NCBI GenBank assembly: GCA_018873225.1
Contig: JAEILZ010000003.1
Span: 2,666,001 to 2,730,000 of the forward strand
DNA: 64,000 nucleotides
Reading direction: 5' to 3'
Source: [Phialemoniopsis] sp. UDSM-2020
Taxonomy: Eukaryota > Ascomycota > Sordariomycetes > Thyridiales > Thyridiaceae
Positions 44,738 through 56,000 of the stretch are shown here, in pieces. Position 1 is the stretch's first letter, and every line of letters starts with the position of its first letter. Made by a program: the position numbers and the translations under genes. The notes beneath the pieces were generated by a model that had not been told where the DNA came from, ran no database searches, and saw nothing but the letters and a program-made list of their open reading frames with translations.

Positions 44738-45883
44738 TCCTCATTATCACAAGTCGAGTTTGCCTAATGAAGAAGTTGCTTCCAAACAGGAAGGCGCAAG
44801 AACGGTATATTTGAACGAAGGTAATATTCCTGGGCCATTCCACGACTTACAAATGCAATCCGATTCGGATAAGGTTTACAAATCCAGATCTCAACGTGCA
44901 CAAGTGATAGAGTGACCACAGGAAAAAGACCTTCCCAAAAAGAATAATAGCAAGTAAGAGACGGTCAGATCTCGGTGCAAGGATAAAGTACAGGGTATGG
45001 GGCACACGTTGAACTAGGAGATATGACACCTTGAAGTCGGCCTCCACCATGGACGCCAAAGCGTAATGGGGCTCCGGGTGTGGTGACCAAAGGGCCTAAA
45101 CCCGGAGGGTTTAAAGAGATCATGGGTGTGCTGTCGAAGCTTGACCGCGAGTTGAGACCCAATGAGGAGAAGGGCAATGAGAGAGAAGCATGGGAAGCAG
45201 GAAATTCGGACCAATTGCCGTTGTAGCCGGGTGACGGAGGTGGTGGAGCTGGAGCGGATGGTGGAAATGTGGATGTCCTTAACCGACCGATTCGGTAGGG
45301 GGAGGTGGGGAATCGCCTCCGGAGACCGGAAACGAGCACTAGAGACACAAGCTCGAAGTGCTCGACTTCCTGCCTCTTCGCACTCTCCTTGAAATTCCCC
45401 ATTCTAGAAAGCTGCATTGAGGAGGCGACCCCGCGTGAGTGTGGGGGATAGGCAAAGGGCGCCACCATCTGCACCGAGGACAGCGATGTCAGGGTCATAA
45501 TTGTCTAAGTGTTTGTAGATCACTAGAACAACGGATTGCGATATCGGGGTCTCAATCCCGGTGTGTCATGGCCACGCCCTTGTGGAGACAAAGGCCGACT
45601 GTCTCATGCATTCAGAAATGCATTTCCGGGGTGGTTTCGATGCAGCCGCAGAGGCGCACCCTATCATGACTAATTGGTGATGGAACGGTTGGGAGGGGAG
45701 GTTTTGATTAGCAGCACCCCTCTTGCATTGGAAGGGTACGGCAACGGGACGCTTGTCCCAGAATCCATTTGCTTCACGATGAGTAGGTGTGGCACAACCC
45801 TGGGTAGTAAAGACGGCTTGGCATATCAGCCTGATCGACGGAGGCTCTTTTGAAGTGAGAAGAAACGGGTATAACCCCCTGGT
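44738..45883. other. Spacer between MFS start and prefoldin 3' end
   Basis: 1.15 kb. A 177-codon minus-strand open frame (44965-45498) is Pro/Ser-rich, without recognisable features, and I do not call it. The rest holds nothing I can identify. Confidence 0.5.
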
Positions 45884-46483
45884 CTATGTCTCGAGGTTGA
45901 TACTCCTGCCGAACCTGGCATACAGCTCGACCTTTAGCTGAGTCATCTCCTCGCGTATCGTGCCGAGTGTGTCCTCCAGCTCTGTGATGTCTTCCTCGAT
46001 CTTTGCTCCTGATATTCCAAGCATCTCCTGAGCTTGGGGGAGCGGGACATGAAAGAAAGCGTCTCCGACTTTGTATCTGAACAAGGTATTAGAGCGAACC
46101 CCAACCTTGCTTTGGAACAGAGCTACTTACGGAACCACATCCTCTTCATCGGCAAGCTCGAGCTCGAGGGTGATATCGTCAATCTCCTCCTTTTCTTTCT
46201 GTAACACGATGAGGGATGAGTGAGTGAGGTGTTTGGAGAGATGAGCAATGTGAGACGCGGGCTGGGCATACGTTCTTGACGGACAAGTCCTCTTCTATTG
46301 AGAGCTCCTTTTGATGTAGTCTGCTGAATTTGTTGATCTTGTCCTGGTCTTCCCTTCGCACCTCCACCTCATCGCCTACAGCGGCCTCATCCTCCTTGGT
46401 AAGCTGTGATGGTGATGAGTGAGCCTTCAGCACATCCGACCAAATTTGTGTGAAAGGCCGGTACGTACCATTCGACGCTGCAT
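45884..46483 (-). CDS. GIM3: Prefoldin subunit 4
   Basis: Four exons (46469-46483, 46272-46403, 46131-46198, 45884-46076) give 135 aa. The first coding exon is 15 nt (MQRRM). The product has the beta-type prefoldin layout: an N-terminal coiled coil (TKEDEAAVGDEVEVRREDQD, KINKFSRLHQKE), central beta hairpins (DDITLELELADEEDVVPYKV, GDAFFHVPLPQAQEML) and a C-terminal coiled coil (EDITELEDTLGTIREEMTQL), ending YARFGRSINLE. Prefoldin is the cytosolic hexamer that passes unfolded actin and tubulin to the CCT chaperonin. It shares a 346-bp divergent promoter with the CENP-W-like gene. Identification is firm; all three introns have normal splice sites and keep phase. Confidence 0.95.
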
Positions 46484-46829
46484 CTTGAATGACTCGACTC
46501 GGTCGAATGAGTGCTGGGGTTTCGTCAAAGTGAACTGAGGATTCCTGATAGTGACGGACGCTTGGCTTGGTGAAGCTCTTTTTCTGCCAGTTGTGAACAT
46601 CGAGATATGGGGCACAGTGCGATCATACAGTGGATAGAGCATCAAGACGAAAGGCAGTTACCTACCCCTAGGGCCACTAAAACGCGTGCTACCCCTCCAC
46701 CACTCCACATTAGTTGACCACTACCAACCTCTACAGCACTTTATTCTTCCAGGTCAGCAGCACCGTCCCAAGCACCACCACGGAGGTCTCAATTACATTC
46801 GCACACATCAACATAGAGGTGCTACCAAA
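46484..46829. promoter_or_regulatory. Divergent promoter, prefoldin 4 (-) and CENP-W-like gene (+)
   Basis: A compact 346-bp head-to-head spacer. It contains a CTACCCCTAGG motif near 46664. I see no gene in it. Confidence 0.6.
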
Positions 46830-47257
46830 ATGGCACCCGGACAAAAGTTGTATCCTCGCGCAACGGTCAGAAAGATTGTCAAGGCGCATTCGAATTGCAA
46901 CGTGAGCAAAAATGTGGACATCATGGTAAGTACCCGCTGGCTCTGCACGCGCCAGACGCGTCGGCTAACATAGAATTGCCAGATCTTCCTCGACTACGTC
47001 CTATTCATGCAAACGTATGTACCCGCTCAACAGGGACACGACTAAACGTACGGATGACCTGGCTAATACGTTGTCTCGTAGACTGGTAAAAGAGGCCGCC
47101 ATCGAATCTAAACGTGGAGGCGAGAGAGGCATCACTTCACGAAGTGTCAAAAAGGTCACAGCGGTAGGTTCCTGTCGCGACACGAGGAGACCAGAAAGGC
47201 CATGAGACTGACTATAACTTGTTGTCGGCAGGATACGCTCGCAAAATACAAGGGATG
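46830..47257 (+). CDS. CENP-W-like histone-fold kinetochore protein
   Basis: Four small exons (46830-46925, 46983-47014, 47082-47163, 47231-47257) join to 79 codons (78 aa); no single open frame shows it. The protein is a minimal histone fold: helix 1 (LYPRATVRKIVKAH), loop, long helix 2 (NVDIMIFLDYVLFMQTLVKE, AAIESKRGGE) and helix 3 (ITSRSVKKVTADTLAKYKG). Size, basic start and the SRSVKKVTxDTL ending match fungal CENP-W, which pairs with CENP-T in the DNA-binding CENP-T-W-S-X complex of the inner kinetochore. Another small NF-Y/MHF-type histone-fold protein cannot be wholly excluded. It shares a promoter with prefoldin subunit 4. Confidence 0.78.
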
Positions 47258-48428
47258 AGCTGCGTTTCTCGATTACATGAAGAGATAAATGCTCGCGATT
47301 GGAGCGACGCCAAACCCGCAAACACCACCATTTACCAGCTACGAATCGAGCAAAGCCAACTCGGAATTCACAGCTATGATATTACACGTCGAAATCCACC
47401 TAGGTGCATAGGATATTGAAGCTCGGGCATGCACATTGTCCAGAAACGATAAGCCCGTATTGTTATGAGCCTGGGTTCTTCGTGGGAGGGCATCCGGCAA
47501 GGCGCTCGGGTAGCCGAGACATAGCATGCAGGTAGTGGGCTCGGTGAGGTTGGCAGCCGCCCGCGAAGCTGTAGAGGCGCCACGGCTTGCGCGCCGTCAG
47601 CCGGGGACAAGCCGGATGTGAGGCACTTGCAGGTATTAGACGGGCAAACCCGCTGGGCTTGTTGCTGCGACTGACTGCCTAGGTAGTTTGCTGGCTACCT
47701 AAAGTACTTACTTAGACAGATGTGCGGGCTCTTGCAGGCAGCACCCATATTTACCACCAACCAGGAATGAATCAAAGTCAGTACTGATTTGCGTAGGTCG
47801 TTGTTTGGCTGCCTGCAGATTTGCCTTGTCCACTTGTAGGTTGATGCTGTTTGCCTCTGATGAGCCATGCATGGCGACTGACTGGGTCTATGGATGGCTT
47901 CTCAGTGCTTCTCCGTGCTTCGGCGCCAAGGATGCAGACGCCGGGAGCAAATAGTGGCCCGTGTGCGGGTGGGACGGCCCTTGTTTACTTTGGCAGGCCA
48001 GCCTATGGCGAGCTGAATTGACGATAATTGGGGGTCAAGCCCCGAGCTTTTAGTGCGTTTTAGTGAGTTTGGAGCAGGGGTCGCCGTCATTGCTCTGAAA
48101 ATTTAGCCCTTCCCCTTCTGGCCAGCCCGCACGAGGTCCCCGTCATCGAGCAAAGGAAAAGAGCTTCACTTCAAACATCACCTTTTTCTCACCACTTCAT
48201 CCAACTCGCCCCTCCAGTACCAAATACTTCCTTCTCATACTCAACCCAGTGAGTCTCTCCCCGAACCACCATATACCACTGGCTGTATTCCAATTTACTC
48301 GCAGCCCCTCTTCCTGCAAGTTCACTAACCTTGTCAACCGTACTTCAGGCAGGTCTCGTGCCCATACCCAACTCTTCTAGATCACTCCAACATACCCACA
48401 CTTCATTACCTCAAAACCGACAGTCGCG
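47258..48428. other. Spacer and YAG7-like gene promoter
   Basis: 1.17 kb including a CTGCCTAGGTAG motif near 47679, paired TTTTAGTG motifs (48046-48065), and a pyrimidine-rich promoter (48150-48420) before the next ATG. I see no gene. Confidence 0.55.
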
Positions 48429-50063
48429 ATGGCTGCCTCGTCCGTTCAGAACCCTCCCGCTCAGACCGAGTCCAAGTCGGCCAAGAAGAAGAAGGCCAAG
48501 GCCGAGCGAACTGAGTCCCCGGCCCCCGCTGCCTCCGCCACACCCGACAAGGCCGCATCCGTCTCGGGCAACGACGCCACAGCCGACGACACCTCTGAGA
48601 ACCCATACATTCGTGAGCTTTCAAAGTACGTTCTGCCCTTACTACCATCGCTCACACCACACATTCTCTTCCAGAAACTAATTAATGAACTCACAGGAAC
48701 ATCCGCAATGTCAACAAGAAAATTGTGAGTTGCTCTTCCGTGACCATATATAATCATGTCCACTGGCGCAATTCTTGGAGCTAATGCAGCTGTTTTCTCC
48801 AGACCAATGCCTCGAAAACCGACTCGCTGATTGCTCAGCACAAGGGCAAGGATCTCGATGAGCTTGTTGCTCAAAAAATTATCAACGCCGATCAGAAGGC
48901 ACAGATCCTGAAGAAGCCCGCGCTGAAGGCCCAACTCGCCCAGTTCGAGGAGCAGCTAGCGCAGTACAAGAAGGTCGACCAGGAGTACCGATCCCGCGTC
49001 GGATCCGAGAAGGCACAGCTAGAGAAGACTCTGACCGAGCAGCACGAGAAGGACAAGGCCGAGGCTATCAAGGAGCTCAAGGAGAAGGCCGAGGCCGACT
49101 CCAAGAAGTCACTCCACGACAGTCTCCTTGTTCTGTCGCAATTCTTGCGCCTGGCCGCGGCACGGCGCTCGGAGGAGTTCAATGCCGAGCTGGACGAGAA
49201 CCTGGCCCTCGAGGGCGTGCTGCTTCACGTCTATTCTGGAGACGAGAATGCTGTCTCTACCATTCTGAAGCTGGTGCAGGGTGCGGACGAGCAGACGAGG
49301 AGTGTGGCTGGCGAGTTGCTGCAGACAACTTGTATGTGTTCAAGCTGCCTACCTATCTCCAATGTTCAATACTAACTTGCCCCAGTTGCTCAGGTCAAGT
49401 CGGCTGCCATCGCCCATTCTGCTCCCCTCTTCCAGGCTCCCGCCGAGGCTGAGCCCGCCGAGGCTCCCGTCGAGACCAGCCATGAGCCTCAGACAGACCC
49501 CACTGTCGCCCATGCTACCATGACCGAGATCGACACTGGTGCCGATGTGGTCCTCACCAACGGCGCAAGCGAGGAGTCCCCCGCCAGTGCCCACCCCGCC
49601 AACGCCGATGTCGCCGACGGTGCTGCCAACGCTGCTGGCGAGAGCCAGTGGGACACCGCCAACAACAACATGAGCATGTCGCAAGAATGGGTCGAGGTAC
49701 CGCGCGACCCTGCTGAGACAGAGACTGGCCTGGCTGCTACGCCTGCTGCTCCCGCCCAGAGCCAGTCTTGGGCTGACGAGCAGCCCGAAGACCCTGCAGA
49801 GGTATGTATCTGCCATGACCCAACCATCTGCAACTGTGAGAACGTACGAGACTGACAGACGCTAGGTTCCCGCACCTGCCGATCCCAACGATGGTTTCCA
49901 CCAGGTGCAGCGCAACCGCGGTCGTAACGAGCGCGAGGGTGGACACCGTGGACGTGGTGGATATCGTGGAAACCGAGGCTTCCGTGGTGACGGCCGTGGC
50001 CGTGGCCGTGGTGGCCGCGGAGGCGCCCCTTTCCGTGGCCCGCGCCGGACTGAGGAGTCGTAG
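48429..50063 (+). CDS. YAG7: YAG7-like RGG-box protein
   Basis: Five exons (48429-48625, 48697-48724, 48803-49331, 49386-49801, 49866-50063) give 455 aa; exon 2 is 28 nt. The order is: a Lys/Ala-rich N-terminus (KSAKKKKAKAERTE), a conserved helical block (NPYIRELSKNIRNVNKKI, SLIAQHKGKDLDELV), a long coiled coil (EEQLAQYKKVDQEYRSRVGS), an alpha-helical domain (LSQFLRLAAARRSEEFN, LEGVLLHVYSGDENAV), an acidic Ala/Pro/Glu-rich linker and a C-terminal RGG box (RGRGRGGRGG, residues about 425-450). This resembles fungal YAG7/caprin-like proteins, ribosome- or mRNA-associated; arginine methylation of the RGG tail is likely. The exact function is not established. Confidence 0.82.
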
Positions 50064-50859
50064 TTGACTCCCGCTGACTGGCCAATCGGCAATGGTACGC
50101 AATGGGTATCTTGAAGCATCTCTCACCTCGAATTCGACTGCACCGCCCATCTCCTGGTGCGGCACAATTCCGTCGCTCGGCCAAGACGCCGAGCTTCTGC
50201 ACATTAATTGTCTATAGCGCTATGACTGCGAAAGGGCCTACTGTTTGACAAGGGCTCGACGTATGCCTATGATGACGACAAAAAGATCATGTATCAACAA
50301 AATCGAAATGGCTTGTACTTTAGAGCGGGTTTCTGCGTGGGCGTGATTTTGGGCATTTGTTTCCTGAAGATGTGGATCTTCATGGTCATTTGAAAATGCA
50401 TTGCTTGCGGCGAGGGCCTACATACAAAATTTGGGGAGACATTTCCATCAAAAGGTGCATCGAGCTATGGTTTTTTCTTCTTCATTGGCTCCAGGTTATG
50501 GAACAGGGTGCACAGAAAAGAGGGAATGGGATTTGCATGATATCCAAATATCCGTCGTCTTATTCTCGTGACAAGTGACTGTCTGTGTTACCCTGCAAAT
50601 TAAAATCTTTTGCAGCCCAACATCGATAATAGAATCTACTCCCAACCAAGTGAAAATCCCAACGCCAAGTACACGCAAGACCAACGCCAGCCGCAAATAT
50701 TACAGGACTTGATACTAAAAGGAGCTCGTGCCGAGGGTTATTGGCGCCGAGAGCCAACCATCCTTGATGTTTGTCCGTGTGTATACAACAGGAACTAGAC
50801 AGTAAAGCAGGTCTCCCTTCTTCCACTCCTCTCCCTTCCCCCAGTCGTACGACCGTCTC
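50064..50859. other. Convergent 3' spacer
   Basis: About 800 bp between the 3' ends of the YAG7-like gene (+) and the MGMT gene (-). AT-rich; I see no gene. Confidence 0.6.
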
Positions 50860-51363
50860 TCAAGCAAAGGCCGAGAAGGGCGTGCCGACGACCTTGCCCG
50901 TGCCGTCGAACCGGACGCCCTCCTTCCTCAGCAGCGTGCGCTTCTCGTCGAGAGTGATGCCCTCGCCGTCGCGCGGCCACTGGCCCTTGAAGCCGCCGAG
51001 CTTGCCGCCCGTCGCGACGCAGCGGTGGCAGGGGACCTCGGGGGCGAACGGGTTGCGGCGCATGGCGTTGCCGATGGCCCGGGGGGACGAGCCCAGGTGC
51101 GCCGACATGAGGCCGTAGGTGCTGAACTGGCCGGCCGGGATCTGGCAGAGCAGGGACCAGACGCGCTTCTCGAATGGCGTGCGGTTCGAGGCCGCGATGC
51201 GCTGGAGCTGCGGCTCCATGTCTGTTGCTGTTGGCTTGGCGGCTTTTGTGAGGCGGGAGGAAGGAGGCTGATGGGCCGACACTTTGCTGATTCTCTTGGA
51301 AGTGATTATGCTTGTTGCCATGGGCTCCTCGGCAGCGAGTTTGCGCTTGATGCCTGCCGCCAT
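50860..51363 (-). CDS. MGT1: O6-methylguanine-DNA methyltransferase
   Basis: Single exon, 167 aa. The catalytic domain (about 60-167) shows TPFEKRVWSLLCQIPAGQFSTYG, the helix-turn-helix RAIGNAMRRNPF with the arginine finger, and the active-site motif PCHR, followed by GGFKGQW. The cysteine of PCHR accepts the alkyl group from O6-alkylguanine in a single-use repair reaction, so this is a true methyltransferase and not an alkyltransferase-like protein (PWHR). The N-terminal 50 residues are basic and low in order, possibly nuclear-targeting. In-frame ATGs at residues 15 and 49 are alternative starts; the first ATG is used here. Confidence 0.96.
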   Translation of the reverse strand: MAAGIKRKLAAEEPMATSIITSKRISKVSAHQPPSSRLTKAAKPTATDMEPQLQRIAASNRTPFEKRVWSLLCQIPAGQFSTYGLMSAHLGSSPRAIGNAMRRNPFAPEVPCHRCVATGGKLGGFKGQWPRDGEGITLDEKRTLLRKEGVRFDGTGKVVGTPFSAFA

Positions 51364-52072
51364 GGTATCTTGGGGGACAAAGGGGCTGCGAATTCTTTAT
51401 CTTCTGATGGATCGATTATGCTTGATCTACAAAGTGGTGGCACTCGTCAAAAGTGACGGTTTCTCGTAGAATATCTTGTGATTTTCTCCGGAACTGGATG
51501 ACGAATAATTACAAGACGAACTCAAGGGCGTGGGCAGGGAAATATATAAGCAGTGACACGCAGGGCCTGGTCCGGGATGTGTAAGAGCGTGCCTAAATTT
51601 TAGCTTGCTCTCGAAGTCGAGTTGGTGAGGTGTGATGGTCAAAGGGCGCGAATGACGCGCCGAGCCAATTGGTAATTGAGTCACGCAGCCCACGCGCTCT
51701 CACGTGTGTGTGCCTTGCTCTCAAACTTTAGTATTAGTATGCCTCCACCCGCCAAATGCCCAGCTGTAAAGCAGCGAGTGCATTCAATATCATGAGAGTC
51801 ACTCGCCGCCCATTCGTTGCTACGATATCAGTGGTAACTGACTCTATCAGCAAGACTTGCTCTGCAATCGTCGAAACAACTTAATTTATAGATCTTCGCT
51901 ATGAAGAGCCGTAACCAAGTACAGCCTCGTTTTGCTAAGTAGATCTCCAAACTCCCCATGTGAAACCAGCAATGCCGTCCTGAACCTGTCCCTGAACGCC
52001 GGATATCTCAGGTAACCATGAATGTTATCATACAGCAAAAAGGAATGACCATCAAAAGATAATGCGCTTGAC
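51364..52072. other. Spacer between MGMT start and NOP58 3' end
   Basis: About 710 bp carrying the MGMT promoter and NOP58 3' UTR. I see no gene in it. Confidence 0.6.
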
Positions 52073-54047
52073 TCATGCGTCCGTCTTCTTCTTCTTCTTT
52101 TTGGGCTTCTCGCTGTCCTCGTCGCGCTTGCGCTTGCTGCTTGAGCTCTTGTCCTCCTCAGCCTTGCGCATCTTCTTGATGTCCTTCTTGCTGTGTACGA
52201 CGGGGTTGCCAGCAGCATCCAGCTCGACGTCACCGCGCTCGTACTTCCTCTTGAACTTGGAAACCGAGATACCGGCAAGATCTGCCAGGCGCTCGTAATC
52301 GGCTTCAGACAGTTTACCTAGGGATATTCATGTTAATAAAATGCAGAGTCTGACGGGACGCGCGAGTTTTGCTTACCACTTGTGCCGTTCTGCATCGAGC
52401 TATCCTCATCTTGGTCCTCACCATCGACCTCCATCTCATCGTCGGAGTCTGCGGCCTTCTTCTTGTCTTTCTTAGACTTCTTGTCCTTCTTGGACTTGAC
52501 CTTCTCGGTAGCGGCGGGCTCATCACCACCCAGACCGTCGGCATCGACATTGTACTTGCTCGCCTCCTTGACGTCCCACTTGTTTGGCGCGGCGGTAGCA
52601 CCATTCGGTGCGACGGCAACACCCTTGGGCAGGAGTGGCTTGCCCTCGAGTCGTCGAAGGTTGTTCTCAAGCTTTATCCGCGAGGCGAGACCCAGAGCAG
52701 AGCGCTCTTCATCGTCTACATCCTCCCGATCACCGTACTCCTCAAGGGCATCGACGCGGACACCCAGGGCGGCCTTGGCTGATAATTGACGAGCGATCTT
52801 GCCCTTGTTCTTGCCAGTGGCCTGTCCAACGAGAGAAGAGTGGTAAATGAGACCGTACTTGGGAGTGGCGTGCTTGGTCTTAAGCGCACGGAAAAGTGCC
52901 TTCTCGGCACCAAGAATCTGGATGGTGGAACCAGGGCTCTTGGCCAGGTTCATAAGCGAGCCGGTGTGGGCGATGAGACGGGCACCAACGAGATAACCTA
53001 CAAGCTCCGTCAGGTTAGGAGCAATGGCCTTCATACGTGCGTCAAGATAGCTTGACAGCTGAGCCCGGTACTCGGTGTAGGCGACGACCTGCTCAGCCAG
53101 GAGGCTGATGTTCTCGAGATCCTCCTCAGTAATCTCAGTACCCATGCTGACCTCTGCCGCTGCCTTGACAGCGGCCTCAATCTCCTCCGGGAGGATGTCT
53201 GACAGATCAGTCTCTGAGATCTTCTCGCGCATGCCGACAGCCAAGATAACTCTGGCATAAGCAAGGTTGTCGTTGAGGATCTTGCCGAGCTCGGGGAAGT
53301 GCCAGCCGTACCACTCCTTCACCCTCATTGCGTAGGTGTTGAGCTCCTTGTCGAGATCATCGAGAAGGGAGATGGCTTGGATGATCATCACATCGACCTT
53401 GTCGGCAGAGAACTTGAGCTTGTGTCGAGAGAGGGAGTGCGAGAGACCGAGGGACATGGTCTTGAATCCCTCGGGCAGAATACCGGGGATGAGCTCGGCA
53501 AGGTGGGCACGGATACCACGGTAGAGCTCGCCGGCCTCAGAGCCAGGGGCGGCGGCAACGGCGGTAATGTTGAAGCCTGGGAGTTTTTGCAGAGCCGAAC
53601 CCAGAGTCTTATCGGCGACGGCGAGCGACGCCTTCTTCTCGTCTTTGATCTTCTCCATCAGGCCGGCCAACAGTGGCGGGACCTTTCCCTCGAGGATGCC
53701 GCTGATCTCGGCGAGAGCTGCTGCGGCGCTGTCCCATTTTGCAAATTCTTTGAGCTTGAGCCTGTGGGGTTCGGTCAGTACAATCGTCTACTACGATTTG
53801 TCGAATAAGCGGTGGACAAGCAAGTCTTCACGTACTCTTCGTTGATCTTTTCGGGAGTGTCCAACCTCGAGGCGAGGTCATCTCTCTCGAGGAGCTTCTT
53901 GTCCTTGGCCTTGAACAGACCGTAACTAGTCACCGAAAGTTAGCACGAGGCAGGTTTTAGAAAGACATGGCCTAGACATGAGGCCCCAAAACATTATGAT
54001 GCGGCGACTAACCCGGCACTGGTCTCGGCGAGAATGAAAAGAGGCAT
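52073..54047 (-). CDS. NOP58: NOP58, box C/D snoRNP core protein
   Basis: Four exons (54013-54047, 53836-53925, 52377-53761, 52073-52317) give 584 aa. It opens [20 protein letters not shown] (NOP5 N-terminal domain), then a coiled coil, the Nop domain with [21 protein letters not shown] and [40 protein letters not shown] and [10 protein letters not shown], and a long Lys-rich tail ([13 protein letters not shown] and KPKKKKK). Nop58 works in the nucleolus with fibrillarin, Nop56 and Snu13 to guide 2'-O-methylation and pre-rRNA processing. The short first exon (35 nt) and the KKE/D tail are normal for fungal NOP58. It shares a 485-bp divergent promoter with VMA6. Confidence 0.97.
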
Positions 54048-54532
54048 TGTGGCAGCCTGTATCCGCTTTGTTCGCAATTGAGGTTTCCTCCACTGTCGAA
54101 AGGGCGAATTCGGTGGTTGGCCGTCGGTGGTGAGAATTGGTCTTGATGGAGGAATTTGGAGGCAGAGGACGAAATAATAATTTTTTTTGGTCTGAGCAGA
54201 GCTTTGACGGTCCAGAGTGGGGACCGCCCAAAGTTTTGCCGCTTAACCCAAAAGAGTAGCCTGCTCTCAATCCATCTCCATCCAATCGTCCTCCTCTGTC
54301 TTGCTGTTCTGTGGGTACGTACCTTTCCTACCCTCTCAAGCCTCTTTCACCCTCTCTGAGGTACTGCCAGCTGCATCATCTCCACTAGTTCCGTGCCTCG
54401 TCGACATACATCCACTGCCGCCTCCCTCACTGCACCTGCACTGTCTTGCATCTGTTGACTCTCAGCGCCAGACACACCAGGACAACCCCTTCCATCACCA
54501 CTCGACAGCGTCATCCTGTTCGGTAGCCCACC
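54048..54532. promoter_or_regulatory. Divergent promoter, NOP58 (-) and VMA6 (+)
   Basis: A 485-bp head-to-head spacer with a T-run near 54180 and a strongly pyrimidine-rich leader (54280-54530) for VMA6. I see no gene in it. Confidence 0.6.
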
Positions 54533-55780
54533 ATGGAAGGGCTTTTGTTCAACGTGGACAATGGGTAATCCGTCCCCCAAAGTGATGTATGCCGTCCTCA
54601 TGCGCCGGTCGCTAATTTGGGTGCTGCCTGTAGCTACATCGAGGGCATTGTTCGCGGATATCGCAACGGTCTCCTGACGGGTGCCAACTACACCAATATG
54701 ATTCAGTGCGAGACGATAGATGGTAATGACTCTGCCTCCTCTTGTTGCTGCTCATCATAGCGCTGCCTATGTCTCTACTTGTATCTGACCATGAGAAACC
54801 CAGATCTCAAACTCCAGCTCGGTCCCTCCTACGGAGACTTCCTCGCCTCTCTTCCTCCCAATCCATCAACCTCGACTCTAGCAGCCAAGACCACCGACAA
54901 GCTAGTATCGGAATTCAAGTACGTGCGGGCCAACGCAGTCGGATCGCTAGCCAAGTTCATGGACTACCTCACCTACGGCTACATGATCGACAACGTTGCC
55001 CTGCTGATCACCGGCACCCTGCACGAGAGGGACACGAGGGAACTGCTAGACCGATGCCACCCTCTGGGTTGGTTTGAGACGATGCCCGTCCTCTGCGTGG
55101 CTACCAATATCGAGGAGCTTTACAACTCGGTGCTCATCGAGACGCCCTTGGCGCCATACTTCAAGGGAAGCCTGAGCCATCAGGATCTGGACGAGCTGAA
55201 CATCGAGATTGTGCGAAACACCCTGTACAAGAACTACCTCGAGGATTTCCACAACTTCGTAAACACTCATCCAGATATGGCAGGCACACCGACCGCTGAG
55301 GTCATGTCTGAGATTCTCGAGTTTGAGGCGGATCGCCGGGCAGTCAACATCACTCTCAACTCGTTCGGCACCGAGCTCTCCAAGGCAGACCGTAAGAAGC
55401 TCTACCCCAATTTCGGACGCCTCTATCCCGAGGGCACCCTGATGCTCTCACGCGCCGACGACTTCGAGGGTGTCCGTCTGGCAGTGGATGGTGTGGCCGA
55501 CTTCAAGACCTTCTTCGAGGCAGCTGGTCTTGGTGGCGGTCCGGCCGGCCCTGGTAACATGGGCGGTGGGAGTGGCTCTGATGGTAGGAGCCTCGAAGAT
55601 ATGTTCTACCAGAAAGAAATGGAAATTTCCAAGAGTGCTTTCACGAGGCAGTTCACCTTTGCCATCGTGTACGCCTGGGTCAAGCTCCGAGAGCAAGAAA
55701 TCCGCAACATCACCTGGATTGCCGAGTGTATTGCTCAAAACCAGAAGGAGCGGATCGGAAACTACATCAGTGTCTTATAA
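54533..55780 (+). CDS. VMA6: V-type ATPase subunit d (Vo sector)
   Basis: Three exons (54533-54564, 54634-54722, 54804-55780) give 365 aa, the normal size. The start MEGLLFNVDNGYIEGIVRGY and the following phrases LLTGANYTNMIQCETIDDLK, KFMDYLTYGYMIDNVALLI, CHPLGWFETMP and KNYLEDF are typical of subunit d. The C-terminus ends ECIAQNQKERIGNYISVL. The subunit caps the proteolipid ring of the vacuolar proton pump and couples the rotor to the central stalk. A Gly-rich insert (GGGPAGPGNMGGGSGS, residues about 285-305) is a fungal loop variation. Context shows no pathway link; it shares its promoter with NOP58. Confidence 0.98.
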
Positions 55781-56000
55781 CAAGATTGTATTCAAGCGAC
55801 TTCTTTCAATCATAATCTCCTAGAGAGTATCGGATACTGCCGGGGGGAATCCCGTCTCTACTCGCAGGTAATTCATTCTGGATGGCGTCAGGGAACTGCA
55901 GGGTCATGGAACTTTATGCTTTATGCATTGGTATTGTACATAGAAAATTACAAGAGTTTTCTACAATCATCTTAGACCTGCCTCGCTTGGTCTGACAGGC

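Noticed and set aside
44965..45498. 177-codon Pro/Ser-rich open frame on - strand
   Set aside because: Could be an orphan gene, but I see no start context, intron, signal or family feature to support it.
45546..45570. Sequence resembling a tRNA T-arm (ggggtctcaatcccgg)
   Set aside because: The rest of a cloverleaf (acceptor, D and anticodon arms) cannot be formed around it.
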